From positions 4,278,001-4,342,000 of the forward strand of contig NZ_CP061008.1 in NCBI RefSeq assembly GCF_014490035.1: a stretch of 64,000 nt of DNA, written 5' to 3'. The stretch comes from Achromobacter xylosoxidans (GTDB lineage: Bacteria; Pseudomonadota; Gammaproteobacteria; Burkholderiales; Burkholderiaceae_B). The first letter of the stretch is position 1; each line of letters begins with the position of its first letter. Shown one piece after another: positions 7,950 to 17,171 of this stretch. The notes below the pieces were generated by a model. It had not been told where the DNA came from. It worked only from the letters and a program-made list of their open reading frames with translations, and made no database searches. Both the position numbers and the translations under genes were made by a program.

Positions 7950-9428
7950 ATGAACACCCCCGCCCTGCTGTCCAGCCCGCTCACGCGCGGCCCCGGCGCG
8001 CTGCCACGCCAGCGCCAGCTGATCCAGCGCCTCAAGCAGGCCATCCTGGCCGGCCAACTGCCGGCGGGCGGCAAGCTGCCTTCGTCGCGCGCCCTGTCCG
8101 AGGAACTGGCCATCTCGCGCAACACGGTGCTGATCGCCTACGAGCAACTGACGGCCGAAGGCTACGTGATCGCCGACCGCCAGGGCACGCGGGTCGCGCC
8201 CCTGTCGGCCGCCGCGGCCATCGCCGCCAAGCGCGCGACACCGCCCACGGACCAGCCCTCGCTGACGGCCAAGCGGCTGACGCGCATCGTCTCCACGCGC
8301 TACGCCCATGACGGGTCGCTGCCCATGACGCCCGGCACCCCGGCGCTGACGCAATTCCCCATCAGCGCCTGGCGCCGCGCGCAGGACCACGCGCTGCAAG
8401 CGGCGCCCGCCACCGCCCTGGGCTACGGCCATCCGGTAGGCGAACCCGCCCTGCGCGAAGCCATCGCCCAATACCTGCGCGTGTCGCGCGGCGTGCGCTG
8501 CGACGCCTCGCGCATCGTCATCACCGAAGGCGCCCAGGGCGCGCTGGCGCTGTGCGTGCAGCTGCTGACCAACCCCGGCGACACCGCCTGGCTGGAAGAC
8601 CCCGGCTACCGCGGCGCCAAGTCCGCCTTCCATGGCGGCGACCTGGACGTGGTGGCCATGCGCGTCGACGCGGACGGCATCGTGATCCCCGAAAGCGCCT
8701 GGCAGGAACGTCCGCCCCGCCTCATCCAGACCACGCCGTCGCACCAGTACCCCACGGGCGCGGTGCTGTCCTTGCCGCGCCGCCTGGGCCTGATCGAACG
8801 CGCCCGCCAGGCCGGCGCCTGGATCATCGAAGACGATTACGACAGCGAATTCCGCCATCAAGGCGAACCCATCGCCGCGATGCAAGGCCTGGTCGAAGAC
8901 GCGCCGGTGCTCTACGTGGGCACCTTCAGCAAGACCATGTTCCCGGCGCTGCGCCTGGGCTTCCTGGTGCTGCCCGAAGCCATCGCCGCGCAGGCAATGC
9001 CGTCCATCATCGAGATGCTGCGCGGCGGCCACCGGCTGGAACAGCTGACCATGGCGGCCTTCATGGAAAACGGCCAGTTCTCGCGCCACCTGGGCCGCAT
9101 GCGGCGCCTGTACCGCGAACGCCAGGGAGCGCTGCGCGAGGCGCTGGCGGCGCATCTGGGAATCGAACACGAGGTCCTGGGCGGACATTCCGGGCTGCAT
9201 CTGACGGTGCGCCTGCCTGCCGCGTATTCCGACCGGGAGATCGTGGAGCAGGCACGCAAGATCGGCATGAATCCGGGCGCGTTGTCGTCGTTTGCGGTGG
9301 CGCCGCGGGCGGAAGATAACGGCCTGGTGATCGGATACGGCAACACCGGGGCCGAGCGGTTCGCGGGCCTGGTGCGCAGGCTCCGCGACGTGACGCTGGG
9401 CCTCAAGGGCTCCCGTAGCGGACCATGA
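7950..9428 (+). CDS. MocR/PdxR-type regulator with aminotransferase-like domain
   Basis: A 492-residue fusion of a GntR winged helix-turn-helix (about residues 20-90, LPSSRALSEELAISRNTV) and a fold-type I PLP-dependent aminotransferase domain. The PLP lysine is Lys328 in GTFSKTMFPALR. MocR proteins use the aminotransferase domain as a ligand sensor rather than an enzyme; PdxR members control vitamin B6 synthesis, others GABA or ectoine genes. The ATG at 7950 is used because the GntR domain starts shortly after it; the frame stays open upstream but without homology. It is divergent from the GNAT/DMT pair, its likely target. The 3' end overlaps the convergent MaoC gene by 26 bp. Confidence 0.88.
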   Translation: MNTPALLSSPLTRGPGALPRQRQLIQRLKQAILAGQLPAGGKLPSSRALSEELAISRNTVLIAYEQLTAEGYVIADRQGTRVAPLSAAAAIAAKRATPPTDQPSLTAKRLTRIVSTRYAHDGSLPMTPGTPALTQFPISAWRRAQDHALQAAPATALGYGHPVGEPALREAIAQYLRVSRGVRCDASRIVITEGAQGALALCVQLLTNPGDTAWLEDPGYRGAKSAFHGGDLDVVAMRVDADGIVIPESAWQERPPRLIQTTPSHQYPTGAVLSLPRRLGLIERARQAGAWIIEDDYDSEFRHQGEPIAAMQGLVEDAPVLYVGTFSKTMFPALRLGFLVLPEAIAAQAMPSIIEMLRGGHRLEQLTMAAFMENGQFSRHLGRMRRLYRERQGALREALAAHLGIEHEVLGGHSGLHLTVRLPAAYSDREIVEQARKIGMNPGALSSFAVAPRAEDNGLVIGYGNTGAERFAGLVRRLRDVTLGLKGSRSGP

Positions 9429-9894
9429 TCAGCCAGTCGGCGTGCACCGACGGCCTGGGCGTCCCCTCGGCCTGGATCGCGACCTTCCAGGCGCAGCGAG
9501 CCACGCCTGTGCCGTTCTCCACGACCTCGGCCAAGGAAAAACTGGCGGCCACGCGCGTGCCGGAAACCACGGGCGCGGTGAAGCGGACCTTGTCGAATCC
9601 GTAGTTCAGCAACATCGCCGCGCCCGGAAAGGCGATGCAGCTGTTCTGCCAGTGCGTCAGCAACGACAGCGCCAGAAAGCCATGCGCGATGGTGTCGCCG
9701 TAAGGGGATTCCGCCTGCGCGCGCAACCGGTCCACATGGATCCACTGCGTATCGAGCGTGACCTGCGCGAACCGGTCGATCATGCCCTGATCGATCAGCA
9801 GCGCATCGGAAACAATGGGAGGCTGCCCCACGGCGTCCAGCAAAGACTGGACCGAGCCGAACGGCTGCGGAGAGGCAACAGGATTGTGTGTCAT
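9403..9894 (-). CDS. MaoC family dehydratase (R-specific enoyl-CoA hydratase-like)
   Basis: A 163-residue hotdog-fold protein. The catalytic Asp-x(3)-His pair of MaoC hydratases is visible as Asp67 and His71 in YGDTIAHGF. It would hydrate a trans-2-enoyl-CoA to the (R)-3-hydroxyacyl-CoA, matching the MFE2-like dehydrogenase encoded two genes upstream. It is the last gene of the operon running from the Bug receptor (14239) downwards. Only 7 bp separate it from the thiolase gene. Its tail overlaps the MocR gene on the opposite strand. Confidence 0.85.
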   Translation of the reverse strand: MTHNPVASPQPFGSVQSLLDAVGQPPIVSDALLIDQGMIDRFAQVTLDTQWIHVDRLRAQAESPYGDTIAHGFLALSLLTHWQNSCIAFPGAAMLLNYGFDKVRFTAPVVSGTRVAASFSLAEVVENGTGVARCAWKVAIQAEGTPRPSVHADWLIMVRYGSP

Positions 9895-9901
9895 GGCGGC
9901 T

Positions 9902-11086
9902 TCAGATGCGTTCGAAAATTGCGGCGATGCCCTGCCCGCCGCCTATGCACATGGTGACCAGCGCATACCGTCCGCCAATGCGCTCGAGTTCGTGCAAGGC
10001 CTTGACCGCGATAATCGCGCCCGTGGCGCCCACCGGATGCCCCAACGCGATGCCCGACCCGTTGGGATTGACCTTGGCCGGATCCAGATCCAGTTCGCGC
10101 GCCACCGCGCAGGCCTGCGCCGCGAAGGCCTCGTTGGACTCGATCACATCCATATCGGCGGCGGACAAGCCCGCTTTGGCCAGGGCGCAGCGCACGGCGG
10201 GAACCGGGCCCATGCCCATGTAGCGCGGGTCCACGCCGGCATGGGCATAGGCAAGCAGGCGGGCCATGGGACGCGCGCCACGGGCCAGCGCCTCAGAACG
10301 TTCCATCAGCACCAGCGCGGCCGCGCCGTCATTGATGCCGGACGAGTTGCCCGCCGTGACCGTGCCATCGTCGGAAGAAAATACGGGTCTGAGGGCGGCA
10401 AGCTCCGACGGCGCGATATCGGCGCGGACGTGCTCGTCTCGCGCGAACACGACGGGCTTGCGGCCGGGTGTCGTGATGGCCACGAGCTGCGCGTCGAAGC
10501 GGCCTTCGGCCGTGGCGCGCGCGGCGCGGCGGTGGCTCTCCAGCGCCAGCGCATCCTGCGCGTCCCGCGTAATGCCGTAGCGCCTGGCGACGTTTTCCGC
10601 CGTGACGCCCATGTGGATGCGGTGGAACGGATCATGCAAGGCGCCCAGCAGCATATCGGTCATCGGCGCATCGCCCATGCGCGCGCCAAAACGCAGCGCC
10701 GATGTGGCGTACGGCGCGCGCGACATGCTCTCGGCGCCGCCCGCCACCGCGACCTTGCAGTCACCAAGCAGGATGGATTGCGCCGCGGAAACGACCGCCT
10801 GCAATCCCGAACCGCACAAGCGGTTGACGTTGAATGCCGGCGTGCCGTCGGCGCAACCGGCCTCGATCGCCGCCACCCGGGACAGGTACAGGTCACGCGC
10901 TTCGGTGGTGATGACCTGGCCGAAGCAGACGTGCTCGACCTGCGCAGGCGCAAGGCCTGCGCGCGCCACGGCGGCCTTCAGCACCTCGGCGGCCAGCGCC
11001 GTGGGCGGGACGTCCTTCAAGCTCTTGCCGAAACTGCCGATGGCCGTGCGCACGCCCGACAGGACTACAACTTCTCGGTTTCGCAT
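9902..11086 (-). CDS. Acetyl-CoA C-acyltransferase (thiolase)
   Basis: A 394-residue thiolase of normal family length. The nucleophilic Cys91 (NRLCGSGLQAV), His350 (GIALGHPVGATGA) and the second cysteine Cys380 (TMCIGGGQG) are all present, so it should be active in thiolytic cleavage of a 3-ketoacyl-CoA (or in the reverse condensation). Its start overlaps the end of the upstream SDR gene by 22 nt, which points to tight co-expression. In context it performs the last step of the acyl-CoA breakdown module. Confidence 0.92.
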   Translation of the reverse strand: MRNREVVVLSGVRTAIGSFGKSLKDVPPTALAAEVLKAAVARAGLAPAQVEHVCFGQVITTEARDLYLSRVAAIEAGCADGTPAFNVNRLCGSGLQAVVSAAQSILLGDCKVAVAGGAESMSRAPYATSALRFGARMGDAPMTDMLLGALHDPFHRIHMGVTAENVARRYGITRDAQDALALESHRRAARATAEGRFDAQLVAITTPGRKPVVFARDEHVRADIAPSELAALRPVFSSDDGTVTAGNSSGINDGAAALVLMERSEALARGARPMARLLAYAHAGVDPRYMGMGPVPAVRCALAKAGLSAADMDVIESNEAFAAQACAVARELDLDPAKVNPNGSGIALGHPVGATGAIIAVKALHELERIGGRYALVTMCIGGGQGIAAIFERI

Positions 11087-11967
11087 GCCTGGGCCTTGGC
11101 GATCTCGTGGCGCAACTGGTCGAAACCAGTGGCGGGAACGGTTTCTTGCGCGCGGTCGGAAACCTCGTCCAGGCGGTCGATCAGTGCCTGGGCGGACAAG
11201 TCCGCGCCGTTCAGGTGGATACCGCGGGTCATGGTGATGTGGGCCTGCTCGAAACTGCCCGCGCCCGCCATCAGGATGGTCCGGGTCGGCGCGTTTTCCG
11301 TCACCAGGGCAACCAGGGCGGGACTGACCGAGCCCGGCGTCAACAAGGCCAGCGCCTGCTCGTCGAGCAGGCCTTCGGTCATGGCCGTGGCAGCCGTCGG
11401 CGCCAGGCAGTTCACGCGCACGCCGTAGCGTTCCCCTTCAAGGGCCAGGGTCTGCATCAGGCCGACCAGCGCCATCTTCGCCACGCCGTAATTGGCCTGG
11501 CCGAAGTTGCCGTAAAGCCCGGAGGACGACGTGGTCATGACGATGCGGCCGTAGTTCTGTTCGCGCATGGCGTTCCACACCGCCTGGGTGCAATGCACCG
11601 CGCCCATCAGATGGACTTCCATCACGAGCCGGAAGTCCTCCAGGCTCATCTTGGCAAAGGTCTTGTCGCGCAGGATGCCCGCGTTGTTGACCAGGATGTC
11701 GACGCGCCCCCATTTTGCGATGGCCGCCTGCACCATCGCCTCGACCTGCTGCGGCTGGGTCACGTCGGCGCCATGCGCCATGGCATCCCCGCCTGCCGCG
11801 CGGATCGCGTCCACCACGGCCTGGGCCGGCGCGTCCGGCTGGTCCGCGCCCATGTCGTTGACCAGCACCAGGGCGCCGTGCTGCGCAAGCTCCAGCGCAT
11901 GCGAGCGGCCCAATCCACGCCCGGCTCCGGTCACGATGGCGACGCGGCCTTGCAAAAGTTGAGTCAT
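11065..11967 (-). CDS. SDR family (3R)-3-hydroxyacyl-CoA dehydrogenase, MFE2-like
   Basis: A 300-residue short-chain dehydrogenase. It has the TGxxxGxG cofactor loop (VTGAGRGLGRSHA, residues 12-24), NNAG at 94-97, a catalytic serine at 147-149 and Tyr160/Lys164 (NYGVAK). The long form, with a C-terminal extension after residue 250, resembles the dehydrogenase domain of peroxisomal multifunctional enzyme type 2, which oxidises (3R)-hydroxyacyl-CoA. This matches the MaoC hydratase of the same operon. It ends inside the thiolase start region. Confidence 0.87.
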   Translation of the reverse strand: MTQLLQGRVAIVTGAGRGLGRSHALELAQHGALVLVNDMGADQPDAPAQAVVDAIRAAGGDAMAHGADVTQPQQVEAMVQAAIAKWGRVDILVNNAGILRDKTFAKMSLEDFRLVMEVHLMGAVHCTQAVWNAMREQNYGRIVMTTSSSGLYGNFGQANYGVAKMALVGLMQTLALEGERYGVRVNCLAPTAATAMTEGLLDEQALALLTPGSVSPALVALVTENAPTRTILMAGAGSFEQAHITMTRGIHLNGADLSAQALIDRLDEVSDRAQETVPATGFDQLRHEIAKAQACETEKL

Positions 11968-11990
11968 AGAGTCTCCGGATGAATGGTTGT

Positions 11991-13247
11991 TCAGGGGATC
12001 AGGGGAAGCGCGGTGTCGGCCTGGGTCCTCAGGACGCCGGCGCGCTCGAGCTCGGCAATCGCGGCGTCGTCCAGGCCCACTCGCCTGAGCACCTCGCGCG
12101 TACCCTCGCCCAGCGCGGGAGCACCTGCCTTGGTCGGACCGCCGTCCTGCTCGAAGGCAAAGCCTAGCCCATGCGTGCGCAGTTCGCGTCCACCCTGGTG
12201 AAAACGATGATCAGGCAGGCTCACGCAGCCGGTGACGTCCGCCTCGTCGAGGAACTCCTCGAGCTTTCTCACCTTGGCCGCGGGCACGCCGGCCTGGCTG
12301 AGCAGGTCCTCGAGCTGCGCGGCGCTGCGGGTCGAAAATGCGGCTCTCAACTGTTGCACCACGTACTCGCGGTCGTTCGGCACCACGAATCCGTTGGGCA
12401 GGTTGAAGGCTTCCAGATCCAGCGCCTTGGCGTCGCCGCACAGTGCTTCCACCCCAATGGCGGCGGTCAGCTTGCGGAATTGTTCCGGCGTGTTCGCGGC
12501 CACCGCCAGCCAGCCGTCGGCGCAGCGGTAGGTGTCGGCGGCGGGACTGCCGGTGTAGCCCCGATTGCCGACCCTGCGCGTCGGCGTGCCGTCGCTCAGG
12601 TAGGCGCAGGTATTGGTGTACATCAGCGCCAGCGAGGCCTGGACCATGGACGCGTCGATGTACTGGCCGGCGCCTTCGCGCAACCTGCGGTGCAGCGCCG
12701 ACACGATGGACAACGCGCCCAGCATGCCCACCGCCACGTCGATCACCGGGAAACCCACTTTCAGCGGCGGCGCGTCGTCACCCTCGCCCGACATCATCAT
12801 CATGCCGGTCATCGCCTGGACCACATGGTCGTAAGCGCCGCGCTGCGACCAGGCCCCTTGCTGGCCGAAGCCCGAGATGGAGCAGTACACGATGTCGGGC
12901 TTGACCGCCTTGATCGAGGCGTAATCCAGCCCGTAACGCGCCACCACGCCAGGCCTGAAGTTTTCGATGAACACATCGGCCGAGGCGGCCAGCGAGCGCA
13001 GCAAGTCCGCCCCCTGCCGGGTCCGGATGTCCAGCGCCAGCGATTGCTTGCCGGCGTTGATGGCCGCGAAGCCGGTGGGCGTGTCGGTGTCGACGCCGTT
13101 CTTCATCGAACGCAGGACTTCGCCCGCCAGCGGCGGTTCGACCTTGATGACTTCGGCGCCCAGCTGCGCCAGATAGAAGGAAGCGAGAGGACCGGCGATC
13201 ACGTGCGACAGGTCGAGCACGCGTACGCCTTCGAGAGGCTTGGCCAT
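11991..13247 (-). CDS. CaiB/BaiF family CoA-transferase
   Basis: A 418-residue class III CoA-transferase. The catalytic aspartate that forms the acyl-CoA anhydride is Asp140 in GAYDHVVQAMTG. The N-terminal Rossmann region contains LDLSHVIAGPLASFYLAQLGAE. I place the start at 13247 (MAKPLEGVRVLDL), the family norm; an upstream in-frame start would add 19 non-conserved residues. In the operon it would activate the imported acid by moving CoA from a donor such as succinyl-CoA. The gap to the Bug receptor gene is 14 bp. Confidence 0.9.
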   Translation of the reverse strand: MAKPLEGVRVLDLSHVIAGPLASFYLAQLGAEVIKVEPPLAGEVLRSMKNGVDTDTPTGFAAINAGKQSLALDIRTRQGADLLRSLAASADVFIENFRPGVVARYGLDYASIKAVKPDIVYCSISGFGQQGAWSQRGAYDHVVQAMTGMMMMSGEGDDAPPLKVGFPVIDVAVGMLGALSIVSALHRRLREGAGQYIDASMVQASLALMYTNTCAYLSDGTPTRRVGNRGYTGSPAADTYRCADGWLAVAANTPEQFRKLTAAIGVEALCGDAKALDLEAFNLPNGFVVPNDREYVVQQLRAAFSTRSAAQLEDLLSQAGVPAAKVRKLEEFLDEADVTGCVSLPDHRFHQGGRELRTHGLGFAFEQDGGPTKAGAPALGEGTREVLRRVGLDDAAIAELERAGVLRTQADTALPLIP

Positions 13248-13261
13248 AAGTTTCCTGCGGA

Positions 13262-14239
13262 TCAGCCGGCGGTGATGCCAGTCAGTTTGATGATTTCGGC
13301 CCATTTGCGGGCTTCGGCGCGCACGAACGACGCGGCGGCTTGCGGGCTGTCGCTATGCATCACGCTGACGCCGGCCGCCTCGAAATTGCTCTTCACGCCC
13401 GGATCCTTGAGCGAAGCCGTGGTCGCGCCATAGAGCTTGTCGACCACCTCGGCGCTCGATTTGCGCGGCAGCCAGAAGGCGAACCAGAATTCCTGGACCG
13501 CCAGATCGCTGCCCAGGATCTCCCGCAGCGTGGGCACGCCGGCAAGCTCCGCCATGGGTTCGCGGCTGGTCACGGCCAGCGCGCGCAGCCGGCCGCCCTG
13601 CACCTGCGGAACGGCGGTCCCGGCGATAGCGAAGGCGAAATCCGTGTCGCCGCGCAGCAGAGAGGTCGGGATCTCCACCGACCCCTTGAAGGGAACGTGC
13701 GTGGCTTCGGCGCCCAGCAGCGTGACGAAGGTCGCGCCGCCCAGATGCGCGGCCGAGCCGATGCCGCCCGAGGCGTAGTTCATCTTGCCCGGTTGCGCCT
13801 TCAGGGCGGCGATCAGATCTTGCGCCGTGCGGTAGGGCGACTTGGCAGACACGACCAGCACGCTGGGCGAGGCGCCGATTACCGTCACCGGCAGAAAGTC
13901 CTGCTCGGGATCGAACATCAGGCTGGGCTGCAGGGCTTTCTGGATCAGGTGCGAGTTGGATCCCAGCAGCACGGTGTAGCCGTCGGGCGCGGCCTGGGCC
14001 ACGTATTGGGCGGCCAGCACGCCGCCCGCGCCCACCTTGTTCTCCACCACGATCGGCTGACCCATGCTGGCGCTGAGCACCGGGCCGAATTGGCGCACCA
14101 TGATGTCGGGCCCGCCGCCTGCGGCATAGGGAACGACGACGCGCACGGCCCGCGACGGATAGCTCTCTGCGGCGTTCGCCATGGCACGGAACATCATGCC
14201 GGCGCCGAGGGCGCCCAGGCAAAAAGTACGGCGTTGCAT
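13262..14239 (-). CDS. Bug family (TctC) tripartite tricarboxylate transporter substrate-binding protein
   Basis: A 325-residue periplasmic receptor with an N-terminal export signal (MQRRTFCLGALGAGMMFRAM...ANAA). The family signatures VVPYAAGGGPDIMVR and the VVENKVGAGGVLAA segment, which shape the carboxylate pocket, are clear. Such orphan receptors are greatly expanded in Bordetella and Achromobacter. It opens the acyl-CoA catabolic operon and so probably captures the acid that the operon degrades. No TctA/TctB membrane genes are next to it. Confidence 0.92.
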   Translation of the reverse strand: MQRRTFCLGALGAGMMFRAMANAAESYPSRAVRVVVPYAAGGGPDIMVRQFGPVLSASMGQPIVVENKVGAGGVLAAQYVAQAAPDGYTVLLGSNSHLIQKALQPSLMFDPEQDFLPVTVIGASPSVLVVSAKSPYRTAQDLIAALKAQPGKMNYASGGIGSAAHLGGATFVTLLGAEATHVPFKGSVEIPTSLLRGDTDFAFAIAGTAVPQVQGGRLRALAVTSREPMAELAGVPTLREILGSDLAVQEFWFAFWLPRKSSAEVVDKLYGATTASLKDPGVKSNFEAAGVSVMHSDSPQAAASFVRAEARKWAEIIKLTGITAG

Positions 14240-14290
14240 GTTGTCTCCTTGTTATGCGGGCAGGATAGGCGATCGCAGTTAATCGAAAAA

Positions 14291-14308
14291 TTGATATATT
14301 TTGATATA
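14291..14308. promoter_or_regulatory. Direct repeat TTGATATA in divergent LysR/Bug promoter
   Basis: Two exact copies of TTGATATA, 10 bp apart start to start, lie in the AT-rich gap between the Bug receptor gene (start 14239) and the LysR gene (start 14337). A spacing of one DNA turn on one face of the helix suits a regulator contact region, and the AT richness marks the promoter. Assigning it to the neighbouring LysR protein is inference. Confidence 0.35.
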
Positions 14309-14336
14309 GCGATAACTTTCAGTTCTATACCCACCC

Positions 14337-15299
14337 ATGACCGGCGCCATCGAACCCGACCATCTGGTATCCAAGCTGCGCTTCCGCCATCTGCGCATGC
14401 TGCAGGTAGTGCAGGGAACGGGCAGCCTGCGGGCCGCGAGCCAGGCGCTCAATCTGACGCAACCCGCGCTCAGCAAGGCGCTGACGGAAGTCGAAAGCGC
14501 GTTCGGCTTTGCCTTGTTCCTGCGCACCGCGCGCGGCCTGAAACCGACCGCGCAAGGAGAGGTGGTGCTGCGCGGCGCCGCGCTGTTGCTTGAAGAGCTG
14601 GGACATCTGCGCGCCGACGCCCAGACCGCCGATCGCTATGCAGCGAAGATCCGCATCGGCGCGCCTCCCTTCCTCGCGCAGACCTACCTGCGCGGCGTGG
14701 TCGAGAAGCTGGTGAACCATGCCAGGCCGATGCGCGTGCAATTGCTGGAGGAGCGCGTGCCCGCCCTGCTCCACGCGCTGGAGCTGGGCGAAATCGACGC
14801 GCTGATTTCCACTTTCCCGCTGCAGATGCTGGAATCCGGGGCGGCCGCGTTTCAGTACGTCAAATTGTTTGAAGTGCAGTTCGCGGTGATCGCGGCGGCC
14901 AGTCATCCGCTGGTCCGCGCACGGCGCGTGGACTGGACTCGCCTGGCGCGGGAACGCTGGATCATGCCGGCCGAAGGATCCATGGGCCGCAAGCTGATAG
15001 AAGACTGCTTCATCCATGCCGGTCTGCCCGCGCCGCTGCCCGTGGTGGAATCAACCAGCCCCACCACCGGCGTGCAGTTCGTCGCCAGCGGCCTGGGCAT
15101 CGGCATCGTGCCGGACATGGCCCTCATTCGCCATGATGTCGCGCTTGCAGGCGCGGTCAGGCAGATACGCGTGCTTCCGGAACCGCCTTCCAGCGTGGTG
15201 GCCTTGATAACCCGGAAGGGACCGGCCAACCCCCGCATCGCCCTCTTGCGGGAAGCGCTGGGAGAGGCGCTAGGCGCCCAGTCCGCCCAGCAGCAGTAG
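14337..15299 (+). CDS. LysR family transcriptional regulator
   Basis: A 320-residue LysR regulator, with the helix-turn-helix at about residues 20-75 (TGSLRAASQALNLTQPALSKALTEVE) and an effector domain typical of the GbpR/CbbR-like branch. It is divergent from the Bug/CoA-transferase/SDR/thiolase/MaoC operon with a 97-bp gap, so it is the probable regulator of that pathway, perhaps sensing its substrate. The 3' end overlaps the convergent small membrane protein gene by 30 bp. Confidence 0.9.
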   Translation: MTGAIEPDHLVSKLRFRHLRMLQVVQGTGSLRAASQALNLTQPALSKALTEVESAFGFALFLRTARGLKPTAQGEVVLRGAALLLEELGHLRADAQTADRYAAKIRIGAPPFLAQTYLRGVVEKLVNHARPMRVQLLEERVPALLHALELGEIDALISTFPLQMLESGAAAFQYVKLFEVQFAVIAAASHPLVRARRVDWTRLARERWIMPAEGSMGRKLIEDCFIHAGLPAPLPVVESTSPTTGVQFVASGLGIGIVPDMALIRHDVALAGAVRQIRVLPEPPSSVVALITRKGPANPRIALLREALGEALGAQSAQQQ

Positions 15300-15566
15300 C
15301 GCCACGACCAGCCAGAACAGGAAGCCGATGATGGAACGGCGCAGCAGCGCCTTGACCGCGGCCCACAGGCACATCAGCCCCAGCACCAGCAGGATGAAAT
15401 TGAAGATCGAAGGGCTCATGCCCATTGCGCCGGCCAGCCCCGAGTAGAAATCGCCGAAGGCATGGCCCAGGCCGCCCAGCAGCCACTTCAAGCCCGCGAC
15501 GACGCTGCGCAGCGCCTCGCCCAGCATGCCGCCCAGGGAAGCGAAGAAACCGTCTTCGGCCTGCAT
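15270..15566 (-). CDS. Small membrane protein of unknown function
   Basis: A 98-residue protein starting MQAEDGFFASLGGMLGEALR and carrying two hydrophobic segments in its second half (FNFILLVLGLMCLWAAV and IIGFLFWLVVALLLLGGLGA), separated by a basic loop KALLRRS. The ATG at 15566 shares its A with the TGA stop of the upstream LysE-type gene (TGATG), so translation is coupled to the exporter. I do not recognise a named family; a role tied to the exporter is possible. Confidence 0.65.
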   Translation of the reverse strand: MQAEDGFFASLGGMLGEALRSVVAGLKWLLGGLGHAFGDFYSGLAGAMGMSPSIFNFILLVLGLMCLWAAVKALLRRSIIGFLFWLVVALLLLGGLGA

Positions 15567-16198
15567 CAGCGGCGATTGTCCATCAGCATGCGCACCGCCA
15601 GCCCGGCCAGCACCGTGCCCATCAGCCAGCGCTGCACCACCATCCACAAGGGGCGGCCCGCCAGGAACCCGGCGATGGAACCGGCCATGATGGCGATCAA
15701 CGCATTGACCGTCAGGCTGATGGCCACCTGCGTCATGCCCAGCGCCAGCGACTGCGTGAACACGCTGCCGCGTTCGGGCTGGATGAACTGCGGCAGCAAC
15801 GACACATACATGATCGCGATCTTGGGGTTGAGCAGATTGGTCACCAGCCCCATCGTGAACAGCGTGCGCGGGCTGCTCTTGGGCAGTTCGCGCACCTGGA
15901 ACGGCGAACGCCCGCCCGGGCGCAGGGCCTGCCAGGCCATGTACAGCAGGTACAGCGCGCCGCCGATGCGCAGCGCGTCATAGGCGTAAGGCACCGCCAT
16001 CAGCAGCGCCGTGATGCCGAAGGCCGCGCAGAGCACGTAGAAGACAAAGCCGACCGCCACGCCCCCCAGCGAAATCAGACCCGCCTGCGCGCCCTGCGAG
16101 ATGGAACGGGAGACCAGGTAGATCATGTTGGGCCCGGGCGTGAGCACCATGCCCAGGGCAACCAGGGCGAACGTCATCAGATGGGTAAGGTCGGGCAT
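15566..16198 (-). CDS. LysE/RhtB family amino acid exporter
   Basis: A 210-residue inner-membrane protein with six predicted helices. The LysE hallmark near the N-terminus, GMVLTPGPNMIYLVSRSISQG, and the central TNLLNPKIAIMYVSLLPQF are present. Members export amino acids such as homoserine, threonine or leucine. The start at 16198 (MPDLTHLM) is chosen because the preceding 51 codons are hydrophilic and unrelated. It is coupled to the small membrane protein gene downstream. Confidence 0.9.
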   Translation of the reverse strand: MPDLTHLMTFALVALGMVLTPGPNMIYLVSRSISQGAQAGLISLGGVAVGFVFYVLCAAFGITALLMAVPYAYDALRIGGALYLLYMAWQALRPGGRSPFQVRELPKSSPRTLFTMGLVTNLLNPKIAIMYVSLLPQFIQPERGSVFTQSLALGMTQVAISLTVNALIAIMAGSIAGFLAGRPLWMVVQRWLMGTVLAGLAVRMLMDNRR

Positions 16199-16349
16199 GA
16201 TGGGCCGGCGCGAGGCCGCGCGGAAAGTGGAAACGTGAATCCACACCTTAGCGCAAAACTGTATCGGAACAGCGAACTTCCGGCAGCGGTTTGCGGACCA
16301 GTGGCGCCGGCGATACAGTTGTCCGGTTCCCACGCCTGGAGGGCCGGAC

Positions 16350-17165
16350 ATGCCGCAAGCGCATCCTCATCCGAAAGACGGCGCCATCCGCATCGGTATC
16401 GGCGGCTGGACCTACGCCCCCTGGCGCGGCCTCTTCTACCCCGAAAACCTGCCGCACGCGCGCGAACTGGAATACGCCAGCAGCCAGCTCACCGCCATCG
16501 AGATCAACGGCACCTACTACAGCACCCAGAAGCCGGCCACCTTCGCCAAATGGCGCGATGAGACGCCCGAAGGCTTCGTCTTTTCGCTGAAGGCCTCGCG
16601 CTACGCGACCAACCGCCGCGAACTGGCGGGCGCCAAGGACTCGATCCACCGCTTCGTGCACAGCGGCATCGCCGAACTGGGTCCGAAGCTTGGGCCCATC
16701 GTCTGGCAGTTCGCGCCGACCAAGGCGTTCGATGCGGACGACTTCGCCGCCTTCCTCGCGCTGCTGCCAGACAAGGTGGACGGCTTGCCGCTGCGCCACG
16801 TGCTGGACGTGCGCCATGCCAGCTTCGCCTGCGAGGAATACCTGGAACTGGCGCGGCGCCACGGCGCAGCCACCGTCTACACGGATAGCGAGGACTACCC
16901 ATCCATCGCCGACCGTACCGCCGATTTCGTCTATGCGCGGCTGATGCGCGCCAGTACCGCCTACAAGGCGGGCTACGCGCCCAAGGCGCTGGACGCCTGG
17001 GCGGACCGCCTGCGCGGCTGGGCCCGCGGCAGCCACCCGGCCGACCTGCCGCTCGCCGGCGCCCCGGAAAAGACGGCGCGGCCGGGAAATGTCTTCGCGT
17101 TCTTCATCAATGGCGCCAAGGAACTCGCGCCGCTGGCGGCGCGCGCCATGATCGAACGCCTGTAG
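16350..17165 (+). CDS. DUF72 family protein (YecE-like)
   Basis: A 271-residue DUF72 protein with a TIM-barrel-like fold. The typical opening IRIGIGGWTYAPWRGLFYPE (residues 13-32) and the INGTYYSTQKPATFAKW segment, with a further FVFSLKASRYATN, are diagnostic. The biochemical role of the family is not established. It stands alone between a LysE exporter and glutathione reductase. An in-frame GGAGGG precedes the ATG. Confidence 0.88.
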   Translation: MPQAHPHPKDGAIRIGIGGWTYAPWRGLFYPENLPHARELEYASSQLTAIEINGTYYSTQKPATFAKWRDETPEGFVFSLKASRYATNRRELAGAKDSIHRFVHSGIAELGPKLGPIVWQFAPTKAFDADDFAAFLALLPDKVDGLPLRHVLDVRHASFACEEYLELARRHGAATVYTDSEDYPSIADRTADFVYARLMRASTAYKAGYAPKALDAWADRLRGWARGSHPADLPLAGAPEKTARPGNVFAFFINGAKELAPLAARAMIERL

Positions 17166-17171
17166 CGCGCC

